Shown here: positions 17,090 to 25,812 of the stretch, one piece after another
How positions within the stretch are numbered: position 1 is the stretch's first letter
Layout: each line of letters starts with the position of its first letter
Source: DASRIA01 sp963768885
GTDB taxonomy: Bacteria > Actinomycetota > Thermoleophilia > Solirubrobacterales > JBBDJG01
Length of the DNA stretch: 64,000 nt
Assembly: GCA_963768885.1 (NCBI GenBank)
Contig: CAVYJN010000006.1
Coordinates: 620,001-684,000, forward strand
Direction of reading: 5' to 3'
Notes under the pieces: generated by a model
Seen by the model: the letters and a program-made list of their open reading frames with translations, nothing else
Told to the model about the DNA's origin: nothing
Databases searched by the model: none
Made by a program: the position numbers and the translations under genes

Positions 17090-18652
17090 GTGGTGCGGTC
17101 GAAGACTCTCCTGCTCGCCGCGTGCGCCGCGGCGCTCCTGGGCCTGCCGCCGAGTGCGGGTGCCGCGCCGTCCCGTCCCTCTGGGCTGGCAGCGACGGGC
17201 GTCGCGGGCGGGCACGCGCGGCTCGTATGGTCGCCCGGCGCAGACGGCGGCAAGCAGACCGTGGCCTACCGGGTGTACCGCGACGGCCGGGCCTACAAGC
17301 GCGTGCGCGGGCGCGTGCTGCGGGTGCGGATCGGCCGGACCCGCGTCTACCGGGTCGCGGCGAGCGACGCGCGCGGCCACGTGGGCCCGCGCAGCAATCC
17401 GGTCAAGGTGGTCCGGGGACACCGGCCGCCCGGCGCGCCCGCGCGCGTGCGCGCGTCGAAGGTCGGGCAGTCCCGCGTACGGCTCTCGTGGCGGCCGGGC
17501 CGCGCCCGCGGCGGCCGGATCGCGGGCTACCGCATCTTCCGCGACGGCTTGCTCGTGCGACAGGTGCGGGGCCGCCGCGGGAGCGATCGCAACCTCGCCG
17601 CGGGGACCAGCTACAGGTTCACGGTCGCCGCCGTCGACACGCAGGGATACCAGAGCCGCTCCGTGCGGATCGCGGTCAGCACCGACATGCCGGGTGCGAC
17701 GCAGGGACGGGCGCACGCTTTCCTGCTCGCCACCACTGACGAGAGCTTCCGCGACCTGCAACGCAACTACCGCCAGATCGGGACCGTGTACCCGACGTAC
17801 TTCGAGTGCCGCGCCGCGGACGGCGCGATCATCGGCCGCGAGGACCCGCTGATCACGAGCTGGTCGCGGCTGCGCGGGATCCGCGTGCTTCCGCGCTTCG
17901 ACTGCCAGCGCCCGGCCACCCTGCACTCGATCCTGACCGACGCGGGACGGCGCGAGGCGACGATCGCGGCGCTGGTCGCGCTGGCGTCCAAGCACGGCTA
18001 TGACGGCATCAACGTGGACTTCGAGAACGGCGACGCGAGCGACCGCACCGCACTCACGGAGTTCGTCTCGCGGCTCGCGACTCGCCTGCACGCGGCCGGC
18101 AAGCGCCTGGCGGTCGAGGTCTCGGCGAAGTACGAGCACACGACGACCGGGCGATCGGGCTTCTACGACTACGAGGCGCTCGGCGCCGTGGCCGACACGG
18201 TCTTCGTGATGAACTGGGGCTGGCACTGGTCGACCTCGGCGCCGGGCGCTCCCGACGACATGGAGTTGAGCCGCAAGGTGGCCGACTACGTGGCCGCGAT
18301 GCCCACGCGCACGCGGTTCGTGCTCGGCACCCATCTGTACGGGATGGACTGGCCGAACGGCGGCGGCCCCGCCAACCGCGCGGGCGCGCTCGAATACGCC
18401 GACGTGGGCGCCCTGATCGAGCGCCACCGCCCGTCGCCCGCGCTCGACCCGCTCTCCGATGCGTGGACGTTCGGGTACGTGGACGCGGCCGGGACGCGGC
18501 ACGAGGTCTGGTATCCGGACGCGACCACGATCGCGCGGCGCGTGCGGCTCGCGCGCGACCGGGGCCTCGGCGTCGGCTTCTGGCGGCTCGGCCGCGAGGA
18601 CCAGCGCATCTGGGCGGACCCGCAGATCGCGCCCGGCTCGGCCTGGCCGTAG
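17090..18652 (+). CDS. Secreted protein with FnIII-like domains and a GH18-like (chitinase-fold) domain
   Basis: A 520-residue exported protein. Residues 1-25 form a signal peptide ending near AGA. Two fibronectin-type-III-like modules follow (about 30-110 and 115-205, each with YRVYRDG or YRIFRDG). Residues about 215-515 resemble a glycoside hydrolase family 18 barrel, with YDGINVDFEN at the position of the catalytic DGxDxDxE motif. The first two aspartates of that motif are changed (DGINVDFE), while the final glutamate is kept, so activity is uncertain; spore-coat type GH18 proteins show similar changes. Likely acts on a cell wall glycan. Start is GTG; GTG at 17093 is an alternative. Confidence 0.78.
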   Translation: MVRSKTLLLAACAAALLGLPPSAGAAPSRPSGLAATGVAGGHARLVWSPGADGGKQTVAYRVYRDGRAYKRVRGRVLRVRIGRTRVYRVAASDARGHVGPRSNPVKVVRGHRPPGAPARVRASKVGQSRVRLSWRPGRARGGRIAGYRIFRDGLLVRQVRGRRGSDRNLAAGTSYRFTVAAVDTQGYQSRSVRIAVSTDMPGATQGRAHAFLLATTDESFRDLQRNYRQIGTVYPTYFECRAADGAIIGREDPLITSWSRLRGIRVLPRFDCQRPATLHSILTDAGRREATIAALVALASKHGYDGINVDFENGDASDRTALTEFVSRLATRLHAAGKRLAVEVSAKYEHTTTGRSGFYDYEALGAVADTVFVMNWGWHWSTSAPGAPDDMELSRKVADYVAAMPTRTRFVLGTHLYGMDWPNGGGPANRAGALEYADVGALIERHRPSPALDPLSDAWTFGYVDAAGTRHEVWYPDATTIARRVRLARDRGLGVGFWRLGREDQRIWADPQIAPGSAWP

Positions 18653-18658
18653 GTGTAA

Positions 18659-18675
18659 GGCTCATGACCTGAGCC
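18659..18675 (+). terminator. Possible terminator hairpin after the GH18-like gene
   Basis: GGCTCA-TGACC-TGAGCC forms a 6-bp stem with a 5-nt loop 6 nt after the stop codon. There is no T-run, so this is weak. The rest of the 196-bp gap to 18848 is GC-rich and I see no convincing RNA gene or operator in it. Confidence 0.35.
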
Positions 18676-18848
18676 CCGCGGGCGCCGGGCGACCCCGATC
18701 GGGTTCGCGTGGACGCGGCCCCGGTTCCGGCCGGTATGCCCGGATATCCTCTCGCGGATTCGGCTGGAGGGCGGGCCCGGGCGGGCATCGCCTCCGGCTC
18801 CTCGACAAGCGCCGCGGCTTTGGAGGTGGCGGCGCGGAAAGGACTCAC

Positions 18849-19385
18849 ATGTCCCATCGCCTACTGAGGCGGGCTGGCGTGCTGTTGCTCGTGCCGCTGA
18901 TCGTGATCGCCGTGCCGGCGAGCGGCGCTTCCAAGAAGGCGCCGAAGAACGCGACGCTCCAGATGAAGGGCAAGCTCACCGTCAAGAAGAACAAGTTCAT
19001 CAAGGACGCCGCGCGGTTCAGCCCCGGCAATGTCGTGATCCGCTCCGGCGGGAAGCTGACCCTCAGGAACCGGCAGGACCAGCCGCACACGTTCTCGATC
19101 GTCGCCGCGAAGGACGTGCCGGGCTCGACCAACCAGATCCTGAACTGCGGTGCGCCGGGCACGATCTGCGACACGGTGTTCACCGCGCACAAGCCCGATG
19201 CGGAGGGCAACCCGACCCAGCCGATCGTCGACGTGGGGGCGCCGGGCATCGACGCGCCCGGGGACTCGGTGGTCCTCAACCCGAAGCAGACGGTCAAGGT
19301 GGACGTCAGCGCCGCGAAGGGCAAGTCGCTGCATTTCTTCTGCGGCATCCATGCCTGGATGCAGGGCAAGCTGAAGACGCGCTGA
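18849..19385 (+). CDS. Secreted cupredoxin-domain protein
   Basis: A 178-residue exported protein with a signal peptide (about residues 1-29, hydrophobic core LLLVPLIVIAVPA, ending ASGA). The cupredoxin fold is shown by LRNRQDQPHTFSIV and the C-terminal FFCGIHAWMQG, giving the His, Cys, His, Met set of a type 1 (blue) copper site. It lies 4 bp upstream of a multicopper oxidase gene, so it may pass electrons or copper to that enzyme. A 60-residue insert (STNQILNCGAPG to PGIDAPGDS) has two extra cysteines that could form a disulfide. Confidence 0.83.
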   Translation: MSHRLLRRAGVLLLVPLIVIAVPASGASKKAPKNATLQMKGKLTVKKNKFIKDAARFSPGNVVIRSGGKLTLRNRQDQPHTFSIVAAKDVPGSTNQILNCGAPGTICDTVFTAHKPDAEGNPTQPIVDVGAPGIDAPGDSVVLNPKQTVKVDVSAAKGKSLHFFCGIHAWMQGKLKTR

Positions 19386-19389
19386 CCGG

Positions 19390-20322
19390 GTGAGACGCAG
19401 CGCGCTCGCACTGGCGGCGGCCGTGGTCTGTTGTGCCACGGCCGCCGCTCCGGCGCATGCCGCGACCCGCGAGTACTGGGTCGCGGCCGTGCCCGTGACG
19501 TGGAACGTCGTGCCGAACGGCCGTGACGCGATCATGGGCGAGGCCCATCCGGCGTCGGAGGCGGTGTTCCCGACGGTCGTCTACCGCCGCTTCACGGCCG
19601 GCTGGAAGCGCGCGCTGCCGAGCGCGCCCGCGGCCAGCCAGCCAAACAGCCACATCCCCGGTCCGCTGCTGCGCGCGCGCGTCGGCGACCGGGTCCTCGT
19701 CCACTTCAAGAACATGGACACGGTCTTCAAGCGGTCGCACTCGATGCACTTCCACGGCGTGAGCTACCGGCCCTCCTCGGACGGCGCCTACCTGCCGGGC
19801 TTCTCGGGCCCGGACGGCGACGTGAAGCCGGGCCGCAGCTGGACCTACCGGCTGAGAGCGGGCCGCAACGCGGCCGGCGTGTGGCCCTACCACGACCACT
19901 CTCGCTCGATGGCGGAGTCGATCGCGGGGGGCATGTACGGCGCGCTGTCGATCCTGCGGCGCGGCGAACGCAGGCCCGACCGCGAGTTCGTCGTCGTGTT
20001 CGAGAGCACGCACGGCTTCCAGACGATCGACGGCCGCGCCTTCGTCGGCAACACGCCGGTCTTCCGCGCCGAACAGGGCGACCTCGTGCAGTGGGACGTC
20101 CTCGCGCTGGGCTCGGAGCACCACACCTTCCATGTGCACGGCCACCGCTGGCTCGAGCGCCGCACGCCGCGCGACACGCGCACGATCGGCCCGGCGGAGA
20201 GCTTCCGGATCCGCTGGCGCGAGGACGCGCCGGGGACGTGGTTCTACCACTGCCACGTCGAGCAGCACATGGAGCACGGGATGATCGGCATCTACCGGGT
20301 TTCGCCGAGGCGCCGCGCATGA
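19390..20322 (+). CDS. Two-domain multicopper oxidase (small laccase type), secreted
   Basis: A 310-residue exported two-domain multicopper oxidase. After a signal peptide (residues about 1-24, ending AHA), domain 1 carries MHFHGVSY and WPYHDHSRSM and domain 2 carries EHHTFHVHGH and WFYHCHVEQHMEHGM. These supply the type 1 site (Cys, His, Met) in domain 2 and the histidines of the trinuclear cluster, which in two-domain enzymes forms between subunits of a trimer. It should oxidise phenols or metal ions with oxygen. Start GTG lies 4 bp after the cupredoxin gene, and its stop overlaps the next gene (ATGA), so the three copper proteins are one operon. Confidence 0.88.
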   Translation: MRRSALALAAAVVCCATAAAPAHAATREYWVAAVPVTWNVVPNGRDAIMGEAHPASEAVFPTVVYRRFTAGWKRALPSAPAASQPNSHIPGPLLRARVGDRVLVHFKNMDTVFKRSHSMHFHGVSYRPSSDGAYLPGFSGPDGDVKPGRSWTYRLRAGRNAAGVWPYHDHSRSMAESIAGGMYGALSILRRGERRPDREFVVVFESTHGFQTIDGRAFVGNTPVFRAEQGDLVQWDVLALGSEHHTFHVHGHRWLERRTPRDTRTIGPAESFRIRWREDAPGTWFYHCHVEQHMEHGMIGIYRVSPRRRA

Positions 20323-21149
20323 TCCGGCGCGGTGCCCCGCTCGCGGTCGCCCTCGTGGCCGCGCTCGCTGCCGCGCCTGCGCGGGCCGACACCGTCACGG
20401 CCGGCATCACCGACACCGCCGTGACGCCGTCGAGCCTGACCGTGCTCGCGGGAGACACGGTCGGCTGGCGGAACGGCAGCCTTGTGCTGCAGCACACCGT
20501 GACCGGAAACGGGTTCGACTCGGGCCCGATCCAACCGGGAGGCGGTTACTTCCGGGAGTTCAGCGAGCCCGGGAGCTTTCCCTACGCATGCACGTTCCAC
20601 CCGATCATCACGGGACGGGTCGACGTCTTCCGGCTGCTGCTGGGTGCGCCCCCGCGCGCCGTGGCGCGCGGCGCGGCGACGGTCCTGAGCGGGCGGGCGG
20701 CCGCCGGCATCGGCGGCGTGACCGTCGAGGAGGAAACCGGCACCGGTTTCCATGCGGTCGCGCAGGCGCAGGTCCACGGGGGCCTCTTCCATGCAACCGT
20801 GAGTCCGCCGGCGAACGCGTTCTACCGGGCCGTCGCGGGTGCCGCGACGAGCCCTCCGGTGCGCGTCGAGGTCTCCGATCGCAGCGACGTCGCGATCACG
20901 AGGCGTCGCCACCGGCTGGTGCTCGTGCACGTCGACCCGCTCAGCCCCGGGGCCAAGGTGTCGCTCCAGCTCAAGCTGCGCGAGCGGTTCGGGTGGTGGA
21001 CGGTGCGCCGCGCGCGGCTCGACAGGCGCTCGGGCGCCCGCTTTCGGCTGCGTGCGGGCAGGCGCGTGTGGGCGCGGGTGGTCCTGACGCGCAGCGACGG
21101 CTGGACGCCGCTCGCGATCAGTCCCGTGGTGCGGGTCCGGGGGCGGTAG
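20319..21149 (+). CDS. Secreted cupredoxin-like protein with C-terminal beta domain
   Basis: A 276-residue exported protein: signal peptide (about 1-23, ending ARA), then a plastocyanin-like cupredoxin domain at about 24-110 with VLQHTVTGNGFDSG and FPYACTFHPIITGRV giving His, Cys and His ligands. The usual methionine ligand is replaced in this last loop. Residues about 115-276 form a beta-rich region that may be one or two Ig-like modules (YRAVAGAATSPPVRV). The ATG overlaps the stop of the multicopper oxidase gene, so translation is coupled; it may be an electron donor or anchoring partner. Confidence 0.78.
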   Translation: MIRRGAPLAVALVAALAAAPARADTVTAGITDTAVTPSSLTVLAGDTVGWRNGSLVLQHTVTGNGFDSGPIQPGGGYFREFSEPGSFPYACTFHPIITGRVDVFRLLLGAPPRAVARGAATVLSGRAAAGIGGVTVEEETGTGFHAVAQAQVHGGLFHATVSPPANAFYRAVAGAATSPPVRVEVSDRSDVAITRRRHRLVLVHVDPLSPGAKVSLQLKLRERFGWWTVRRARLDRRSGARFRLRAGRRVWARVVLTRSDGWTPLAISPVVRVRGR

Positions 21150-21183
21150 CCGGGGCCGCCGATCACGGCCCCGGCCGCCACGG

Positions 21184-21486
21184 CTACTCGTCTACGGGCG
21201 CGGCGAGGACCTTGCCGGTCGTCGCGTCGACCTTCACGTCGTGAGAGCCGACGTCCACGTTGAAGACGAGGCGTCCGTTGTAGTGCTCGAGATCGGTCTC
21301 GTTGAGCGAGCCCGAGGCCGCCGACTGTGCCGCGGTCTCGGCCTGCTGCAACGTGATCTTGGCCTGGGGCAGGAGATCCTTGCCGTCGTCGAGGCCGGAT
21401 CCGCCGCTGCTCGCGGCCGCGATGCCGACTCCGGCCGCGGCCCCCAGCGCCAGTACGGCGACTCCTACGGTGATGCGTCTGTTCAC
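21184..21486 (-). CDS. Secreted or membrane-anchored PepSY-domain protein
   Basis: A 100-residue protein with an N-terminal hydrophobic segment (VGVAVLALGAAAGVGIAAA), then a PepSY domain (KITLQQAETAAQSAASGSL, with the end VFNVDVGSHDVKVDATTGKV). PepSY domains are thought to inhibit peptidases or act in envelope regulation. The GTG start has GGAGGATC 6 nt upstream. It is convergent with the copper-protein operon, and no direct link between them is shown. Confidence 0.8.
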   Translation of the reverse strand: MNRRITVGVAVLALGAAAGVGIAAASSGGSGLDDGKDLLPQAKITLQQAETAAQSAASGSLNETDLEHYNGRLVFNVDVGSHDVKVDATTGKVLAAPVDE

Positions 21487-21566
21487 GAGCGATCCTCCAT
21501 GTGGGGTTGACGGCGCCACCCTGGCAGCCGCAAATGAGACGGCTCTGAGACCGGCCCGCCCGGCCG

Positions 21567-21998
21567 CTAGCCCACCAGCCGCGCGGTCACGTTGATCTCG
21601 TCGACCGCCGCGAGGGCGCGCGAGACGGGGCAGCCGCGCTTCGCCTCGTCGGCGTGCTCGGCGAAGTGGTCCTGGTCGATCCCCGGGACCCGGCCCTCGG
21701 TCTCGAGGTCGATGCGCTGGATCGCCGGACCCGCGTCGGTCTGGCCCAGGTGGACCTTCGCGACCGTGCGGACCGAGTCGGCGGGGTGCCCGTGCTCGGC
21801 CATGATGTTCGCGAGCGCCATCGAGAAGCAGGCGGCGTGCGCCGCGGCGAGCAGCTCCTCCGGGTTGGTGCCGGCGCCCTCCTCGAAGCGCGAGGAGAAG
21901 GAGTACGCACCCTTGAAGACGTCGTCGCCGACCGTCAGCTCTCCGGCGCCGCCCCTGAGGTCGCCCCGCCACTCCGCGCTGCCGTTGCGTGTCGCCAT
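21567..21998 (-). CDS. OsmC-family peroxiredoxin
   Basis: A 143-residue OsmC/Ohr family protein, which uses two reactive cysteines to reduce organic hydroperoxides. The first cysteine is in AAHAACFSMALAN and the second in EAKRGCPVSRAL, with NPEELLAAAHAAC as the family signature. OsmC subfamily is suggested by the N-terminal GSAEWRGDLRGGAGE. It is preceded one base downstream of a cupin gene's stop, so the two are likely co-transcribed (cupin first). Confidence 0.9.
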   Translation of the reverse strand: MATRNGSAEWRGDLRGGAGELTVGDDVFKGAYSFSSRFEEGAGTNPEELLAAAHAACFSMALANIMAEHGHPADSVRTVAKVHLGQTDAGPAIQRIDLETEGRVPGIDQDHFAEHADEAKRGCPVSRALAAVDEINVTARLVG

Positions 21999-21999
21999 G

Positions 22000-22500
22000 T
22001 CATGACTCCTGTTCGTCGTGGGGTTGCTCCGGAAGGGGTTCGCCGACCCAGTAGCCGACGGCGCTCGCGCGCCTGAAGATCAGGTCGTCGCCCTCGATCC
22101 CCGTCCAGACGGCCACCTTGTCGCTGTCGGGGTAGACGGTCGCGGTCGGGAAGGTCACCTCCGAGAACATCAGCACGGTGACGGTCTCGTCCGTGTCGTT
22201 GCGCACGGCGTGGGCGCCCTCGGGCCCGCGCGGAAAGCAGACGACGTCCCACGGCTCGAGCTCCTCGGTCCCCTGCGGATGGCGCACGGTGGGACGGCCC
22301 GCAAGCACGATCAGCCACTCCTCCTCACCGTGCTCGTAGTGGTACGGGCAAATGACCTCGCCGGGCGGCAGCTCGTAGACGCTCGCGCCGAGCTTGGACC
22401 CGCCGACCAGCGGGCCGAGCCGCTTGCTTCCCGCCCGGAAGCCCGGCGGATCCCCGGGGTCGTACCCGAACTCGAGGGACGCGATGTTGATGCGCTTCAC
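22000..22500 (-). CDS. Cupin-domain protein
   Basis: A 166-residue single-domain cupin. Motif 1 is CPYHYEHGEEEWLIVLAGRP and motif 2 GPEGAHAVRNDTDE, giving likely metal ligands His, His, Glu and His. Proteins like this act as sugar or small-molecule binding dioxygenases or isomerases, but nothing here points to a substrate. The ATG at 22498-22500 leaves 18 bp to the stop of the ABC permease gene upstream, so it may be the distal part of that transcript, followed by osmC. Confidence 0.85.
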   Translation of the reverse strand: MKRINIASLEFGYDPGDPPGFRAGSKRLGPLVGGSKLGASVYELPPGEVICPYHYEHGEEEWLIVLAGRPTVRHPQGTEELEPWDVVCFPRGPEGAHAVRNDTDETVTVLMFSEVTFPTATVYPDSDKVAVWTGIEGDDLIFRRASAVGYWVGEPLPEQPHDEQES

Positions 22501-22518
22501 GGCCGACCCAATCTAGCG

Positions 22519-23287
22519 TCAGTCGATCAGGCGGTTCGTCATGCGCCGCACGGCGATCCTCCACAGGACCCCGGCGAACGCGAGCAGGTAGGCGAGCCGG
22601 AGCGGGTCGCCGGCCTGGAAGCCGAAGCTCGCGTGACGCACGAGCTCGACCAGCTGGTGCAGCGGGTTGACCTGCGCGAGCACCTGCAGCCCCTGGGGGA
22701 GCTGGTCGATCGGGAAGAACGTCCCGGCCACGAGGAACATCGGCGTGATGACGAGCGTCGTCACGTAGCTGAACTGGTCGATCTTCGCGACGGTCGCGGC
22801 GACCGCGATGCCGAAGGCCGCGAACCCGAGCGCGGTCACGAGGCAGAAGAGCGGGACGAGCAGCATGCCCGGGAGCGGGGTCGAGGCCGAACGCCATCGC
22901 CACCAGCAGCGGGAAGCATCCATAGAAGCCGGAGCGGATGCCGATCCAGAGCATCTCGGCGGTCACGAGCTCCTCGACGTCGACGGGCGCCGCGAGGATC
23001 GCGTCATAGGTGTTCTGGAAGCGGTGCTTCACGAACGTGCCGAACATCGCGGGCAGCGCGCTCGAGAAGATCACGGCCGTGGCGACCATGCCGGTGCCGA
23101 CGAACTCGACGTACTCGAGGCCGTCGACGCGGTCGACGATCGTCGAGCCAAGCCCGAGCCCGAAGGCGAGCAGGTAGATGATCGGCTCGAGCACGCTCGA
23201 GAACGTCGTCGCCTTCCAGAAGGTGCGGAAGTTCGCGACCTCGCGGCTCATCACGCCCGTGATCGCGGCGGGCTCCAGGCGCCTCAT
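22519..23287 (-). CDS. ABC-2 type exporter permease, frameshift at about 22877-22880
   Basis: Membrane half of a two-gene ABC-2 exporter of the DrrB/NodJ kind. About 256 residues after frame correction, with six hydrophobic segments and the family's VFVAGTFFPIDQLP-like loop (here FLVAGTFFPIDQLPQGLQ), followed by VNPLHQLVELVRHASFG. The frame moves at a run of four G on the + strand: dropping one joins AFGLDP to LPGMLLVPLFCL. The start ATG overlaps the stop of the ATPase gene (TCAT on the + strand), so the two subunits are coupled. Cargo is unknown; homologues export drugs or glycolipids. Confidence 0.84.
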
Positions 23288-24174
23288 TCGGCCGCCTCTC
23301 CGGTGAGCACCACGAACACGTCCTCGAGCGAGGCCGCACGCCGGATCGCGTCCGGCGGCACGGCGCCGTCCGTCGCGCGCTCCGCGCCGAGGATCGCGAT
23401 CGCGGGGCCCGCCGGGCGGACCCGGAGCCCGTGCGACTCCGCCTCCGCGCGGACCTCCGCCAGCCGCGCCGGCGGGGCATAGACCTCGGCGGTCTCGCGG
23501 CCGGCGTGCTCGGCGATCAGGTCGGACGGGCGACCGCGGGCGATGATCTTCCCGTGCGACATCACCGCGACCTCGTCGGCGAGCCGCTCGGCCTCCTCGA
23601 TGTAGTGGGTGGACATGAGAATCGTCGTGCCGCGCGAGCGCAGCCCGTCGATCAGCGACCAGAGCTCGGTGCGGATCTGGGGGTCGAGCCCGACGGTGGG
23701 CTCGTCCAGCAGCATCAGCGGCGGGTCGTGCACCAGCCCGCGCGCCAGCAGCAGGCGCCGGCGCATCCCGCCGGAGAGCTTGTCGACGGCATCCTTGCGC
23801 CGCGCGGTCAGACGCGCGAGCTCGAGCCCGCGGTCGACGGCGCCGCGCACGTCCGCGACGCGGTACAGGCGCGCGAAGACCGCGAGGTTGTCCTCGACCG
23901 TCACGTCGATGTCGAGGTTGTCGAGCTGCGGCACCACGCCCATCTCGGCGCGCGCGGCCTTGGCGTCCTCCGGCAGATGATGCCCGAGCACGCGCAGCTC
24001 GCCGGAATCGGCCACCGCCTGCCCCGTGAGCAATCGCATCGTGGTCGACTTGCCCGCGCCGTTCGGCCCCAGCAGGCCGAGGCAGATCCCGCGCGGCACC
24101 TCGAGGTCGAGACCGTCCACGGCCGTGATCTCGCCGAAGCGCTTCACGACGCCTTTGAGCTCGATTGCGGGCAC
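23284..24174 (-). CDS. ABC transporter ATP-binding protein (DrrA/NodI type)
   Basis: A 296-residue ATPase that powers the adjacent ABC-2 permease. Walker A is GPNGAGKST, the signature is LSGGMRRRL, Walker B is LMLLDEP followed by TVGLDPQ, and the switch histidine is in STHYIEEAERLADEV. The C-terminal 80 residues are the extra domain typical of DrrA-like subunits. The GTG start at 24172-24174 lies 6 nt after a TATCCT hexamer, so the mRNA is probably leaderless. It is divergent from zwf, 72 bp away. Confidence 0.9.
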   Translation of the reverse strand: MPAIELKGVVKRFGEITAVDGLDLEVPRGICLGLLGPNGAGKSTTMRLLTGQAVADSGELRVLGHHLPEDAKAARAEMGVVPQLDNLDIDVTVEDNLAVFARLYRVADVRGAVDRGLELARLTARRKDAVDKLSGGMRRRLLLARGLVHDPPLMLLDEPTVGLDPQIRTELWSLIDGLRSRGTTILMSTHYIEEAERLADEVAVMSHGKIIARGRPSDLIAEHAGRETAEVYAPPARLAEVRAEAESHGLRVRPAGPAIAILGAERATDGAVPPDAIRRAASLEDVFVVLTGEAAE

Positions 24175-24208
24175 CCGCTGAGGATACGGATGCCCTACGG
24201 GCGGCTTC

Positions 24209-24237
24209 TTGACTGTCCCGGACCGGCCGCTTAGTGT
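24209..24237 (+). promoter_or_regulatory. zwf promoter giving a likely leaderless mRNA
   Basis: TTGACT at 24209-24214 and TAGTGT at 24232-24237 are 17 bp apart. The GTG start of zwf is at 24247, so transcription would begin at or within 3 nt of the start codon. No ribosome binding site is visible, which agrees with leaderless translation. Confidence 0.75.
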
Positions 24238-24246
24238 GCGGCCGCG

Positions 24247-25812
24247 GTGCCCCTCGACACGCAACCGGCAGCCGGCGCGGGCCCGGCCACGAGCGCGCCC
24301 GAGGGCAATCCGCTCGTCGAGGGGCTCGAGCGCACCCCGGTCCACCCGACGACGCTCGTGATCTTCGGCGTCACCGGCGACCTCGCGATGCGCAAGCTGC
24401 TGCCGGCGCTCTACAACCTCGCGCACGAGGGATCGCTCCCCGAGCGCTTCAACCTGATCGGCGTCTCCCGCCGGGGCCAGACCGACGACGACCTGCGCGA
24501 CGCCGTGCGGCAGTCGGTCGAGCGCCATTCCCGCCGGCGACCCGACCCGGCGGTCCTGGAGGGGCTGCTGAGACAGGTGCGCTACGTCTCGGGCACCTTC
24601 GACGACCCTGCCGCGTACGAGCGGATCTCCGAGGCCGCGGACGGCCTCGACGCCGAGGCGGGGATCCGGTTCAACCGCATCTTCTATTTGGCGACCGCGC
24701 CGGAGTTCTTCCCGGTGATCGTGGCGGCGCTGGGCGCGGCCGGACTCGACCGCAGGGAGCGCGCCGAGGTGCGCGTCGTGATCGAGAAGCCGTTCGGCTA
24801 CGACCTCGACTCGGCGCGTGCGCTGAGCCGCGAGGTGCTCGACGTCTTCGACGAGTCGCAGGTCTACCGGATCGACCACTACCTCGGCAAGGAGACCGTG
24901 CAGAACCTGCTGGCCTTCAGGTTCGCGAACGCGATGTTCGAGCCGGTCTGGAACCGCAACTACATCGACTGCGTGCAGATCACCGCCGCCGAGGACATCG
25001 GGATCGGCACGCGCGCCGGTTACTACGACGCCTCGGGTGCGCTGCGCGACCTCGTGCAGAACCACATGCTCCAGCTGCTCACGCTGCTGTGCATGGAGCC
25101 GCCGGCCGCCTTCACCGCCGACAAGCTGCGCGACGAGAAGGTGAAGGTGTCCCAGGCGATCCGCCCGCCGGCCTTCGACGAGGTGGGGAGCATGGCGGTG
25201 CGCGCCCAGTACGGGCCCGGCGTGTCCGGCGGCGACGAGGTGCCCGGATATCTCGCCGAGGACGGCGTGCCCGACACGTCGACGACCGAGACGTTCGCGG
25301 CGCTGCGGCTGGAGGTCAACAACTGGCGGTGGGCCGGGGTGCCGTTCTACCTGCGCACCGGCAAGCGGCTGGCGCGCAGGGTGACCGAGATCGCGGTCGT
25401 GCTGAAGCCGGTCCCGCACCTCGCCTTCCAGGCTTCCGGGTCCGTCGGCGTGCAGCCCAACCAGCTCGTGCTGACGGTGCAGCCCGACGAGGGCGTCTCG
25501 CTGTCGCTGGGCGCGAAGATCCCGGGCCCGCGGATGCGCATCCGCCCCGTGAACATGGAGTTCCGCTACGGCACGAGCTTCCTGTCGGAGTCCCCGGAGG
25601 CGTACGAGCGCCTGATCCTCGACGCGATGCGCGGTGACGCGTCGCTGTTCACCCGCGTCGACGAGGTGGAGGCGTCCTGGGAGATCTGCGACCCGATCCT
25701 GCGGGCCTGGTCGGCGACCCCCGGGCCGCTGCCGACCTATCCCGCCGGCAGCGCCGGGCCGCCGGAGGCCGACGCGATCCTCGACGGCGCCGCGGCCTGG
25801 CGCCCGATCTGA
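24247..25812 (+). CDS. zwf: Glucose-6-phosphate 1-dehydrogenase
   Basis: First step of the oxidative pentose phosphate pathway: glucose 6-phosphate to 6-phosphogluconolactone, making NADPH. The 521-residue protein has the nucleotide-binding VIFGVTGDLAMRKLLPAL, the substrate-site signature RIDHYLGKETVQN with its catalytic histidine, and EKPFGYD. Length is normal. Start is GTG, 9 nt after a TAGTGT -10. The stop overlaps opcA (TGATG), so the enzyme and its assembly factor are made together. Confidence 0.97.
   Translation: MPLDTQPAAGAGPATSAPEGNPLVEGLERTPVHPTTLVIFGVTGDLAMRKLLPALYNLAHEGSLPERFNLIGVSRRGQTDDDLRDAVRQSVERHSRRRPDPAVLEGLLRQVRYVSGTFDDPAAYERISEAADGLDAEAGIRFNRIFYLATAPEFFPVIVAALGAAGLDRRERAEVRVVIEKPFGYDLDSARALSREVLDVFDESQVYRIDHYLGKETVQNLLAFRFANAMFEPVWNRNYIDCVQITAAEDIGIGTRAGYYDASGALRDLVQNHMLQLLTLLCMEPPAAFTADKLRDEKVKVSQAIRPPAFDEVGSMAVRAQYGPGVSGGDEVPGYLAEDGVPDTSTTETFAALRLEVNNWRWAGVPFYLRTGKRLARRVTEIAVVLKPVPHLAFQASGSVGVQPNQLVLTVQPDEGVSLSLGAKIPGPRMRIRPVNMEFRYGTSFLSESPEAYERLILDAMRGDASLFTRVDEVEASWEICDPILRAWSATPGPLPTYPAGSAGPPEADAILDGAAAWRPI

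Noticed and set aside
18653..18848. A riboswitch or structured RNA before the first cupredoxin gene
   Set aside because: The gap is GC-rich with several short stems, but I could not match any known RNA class.
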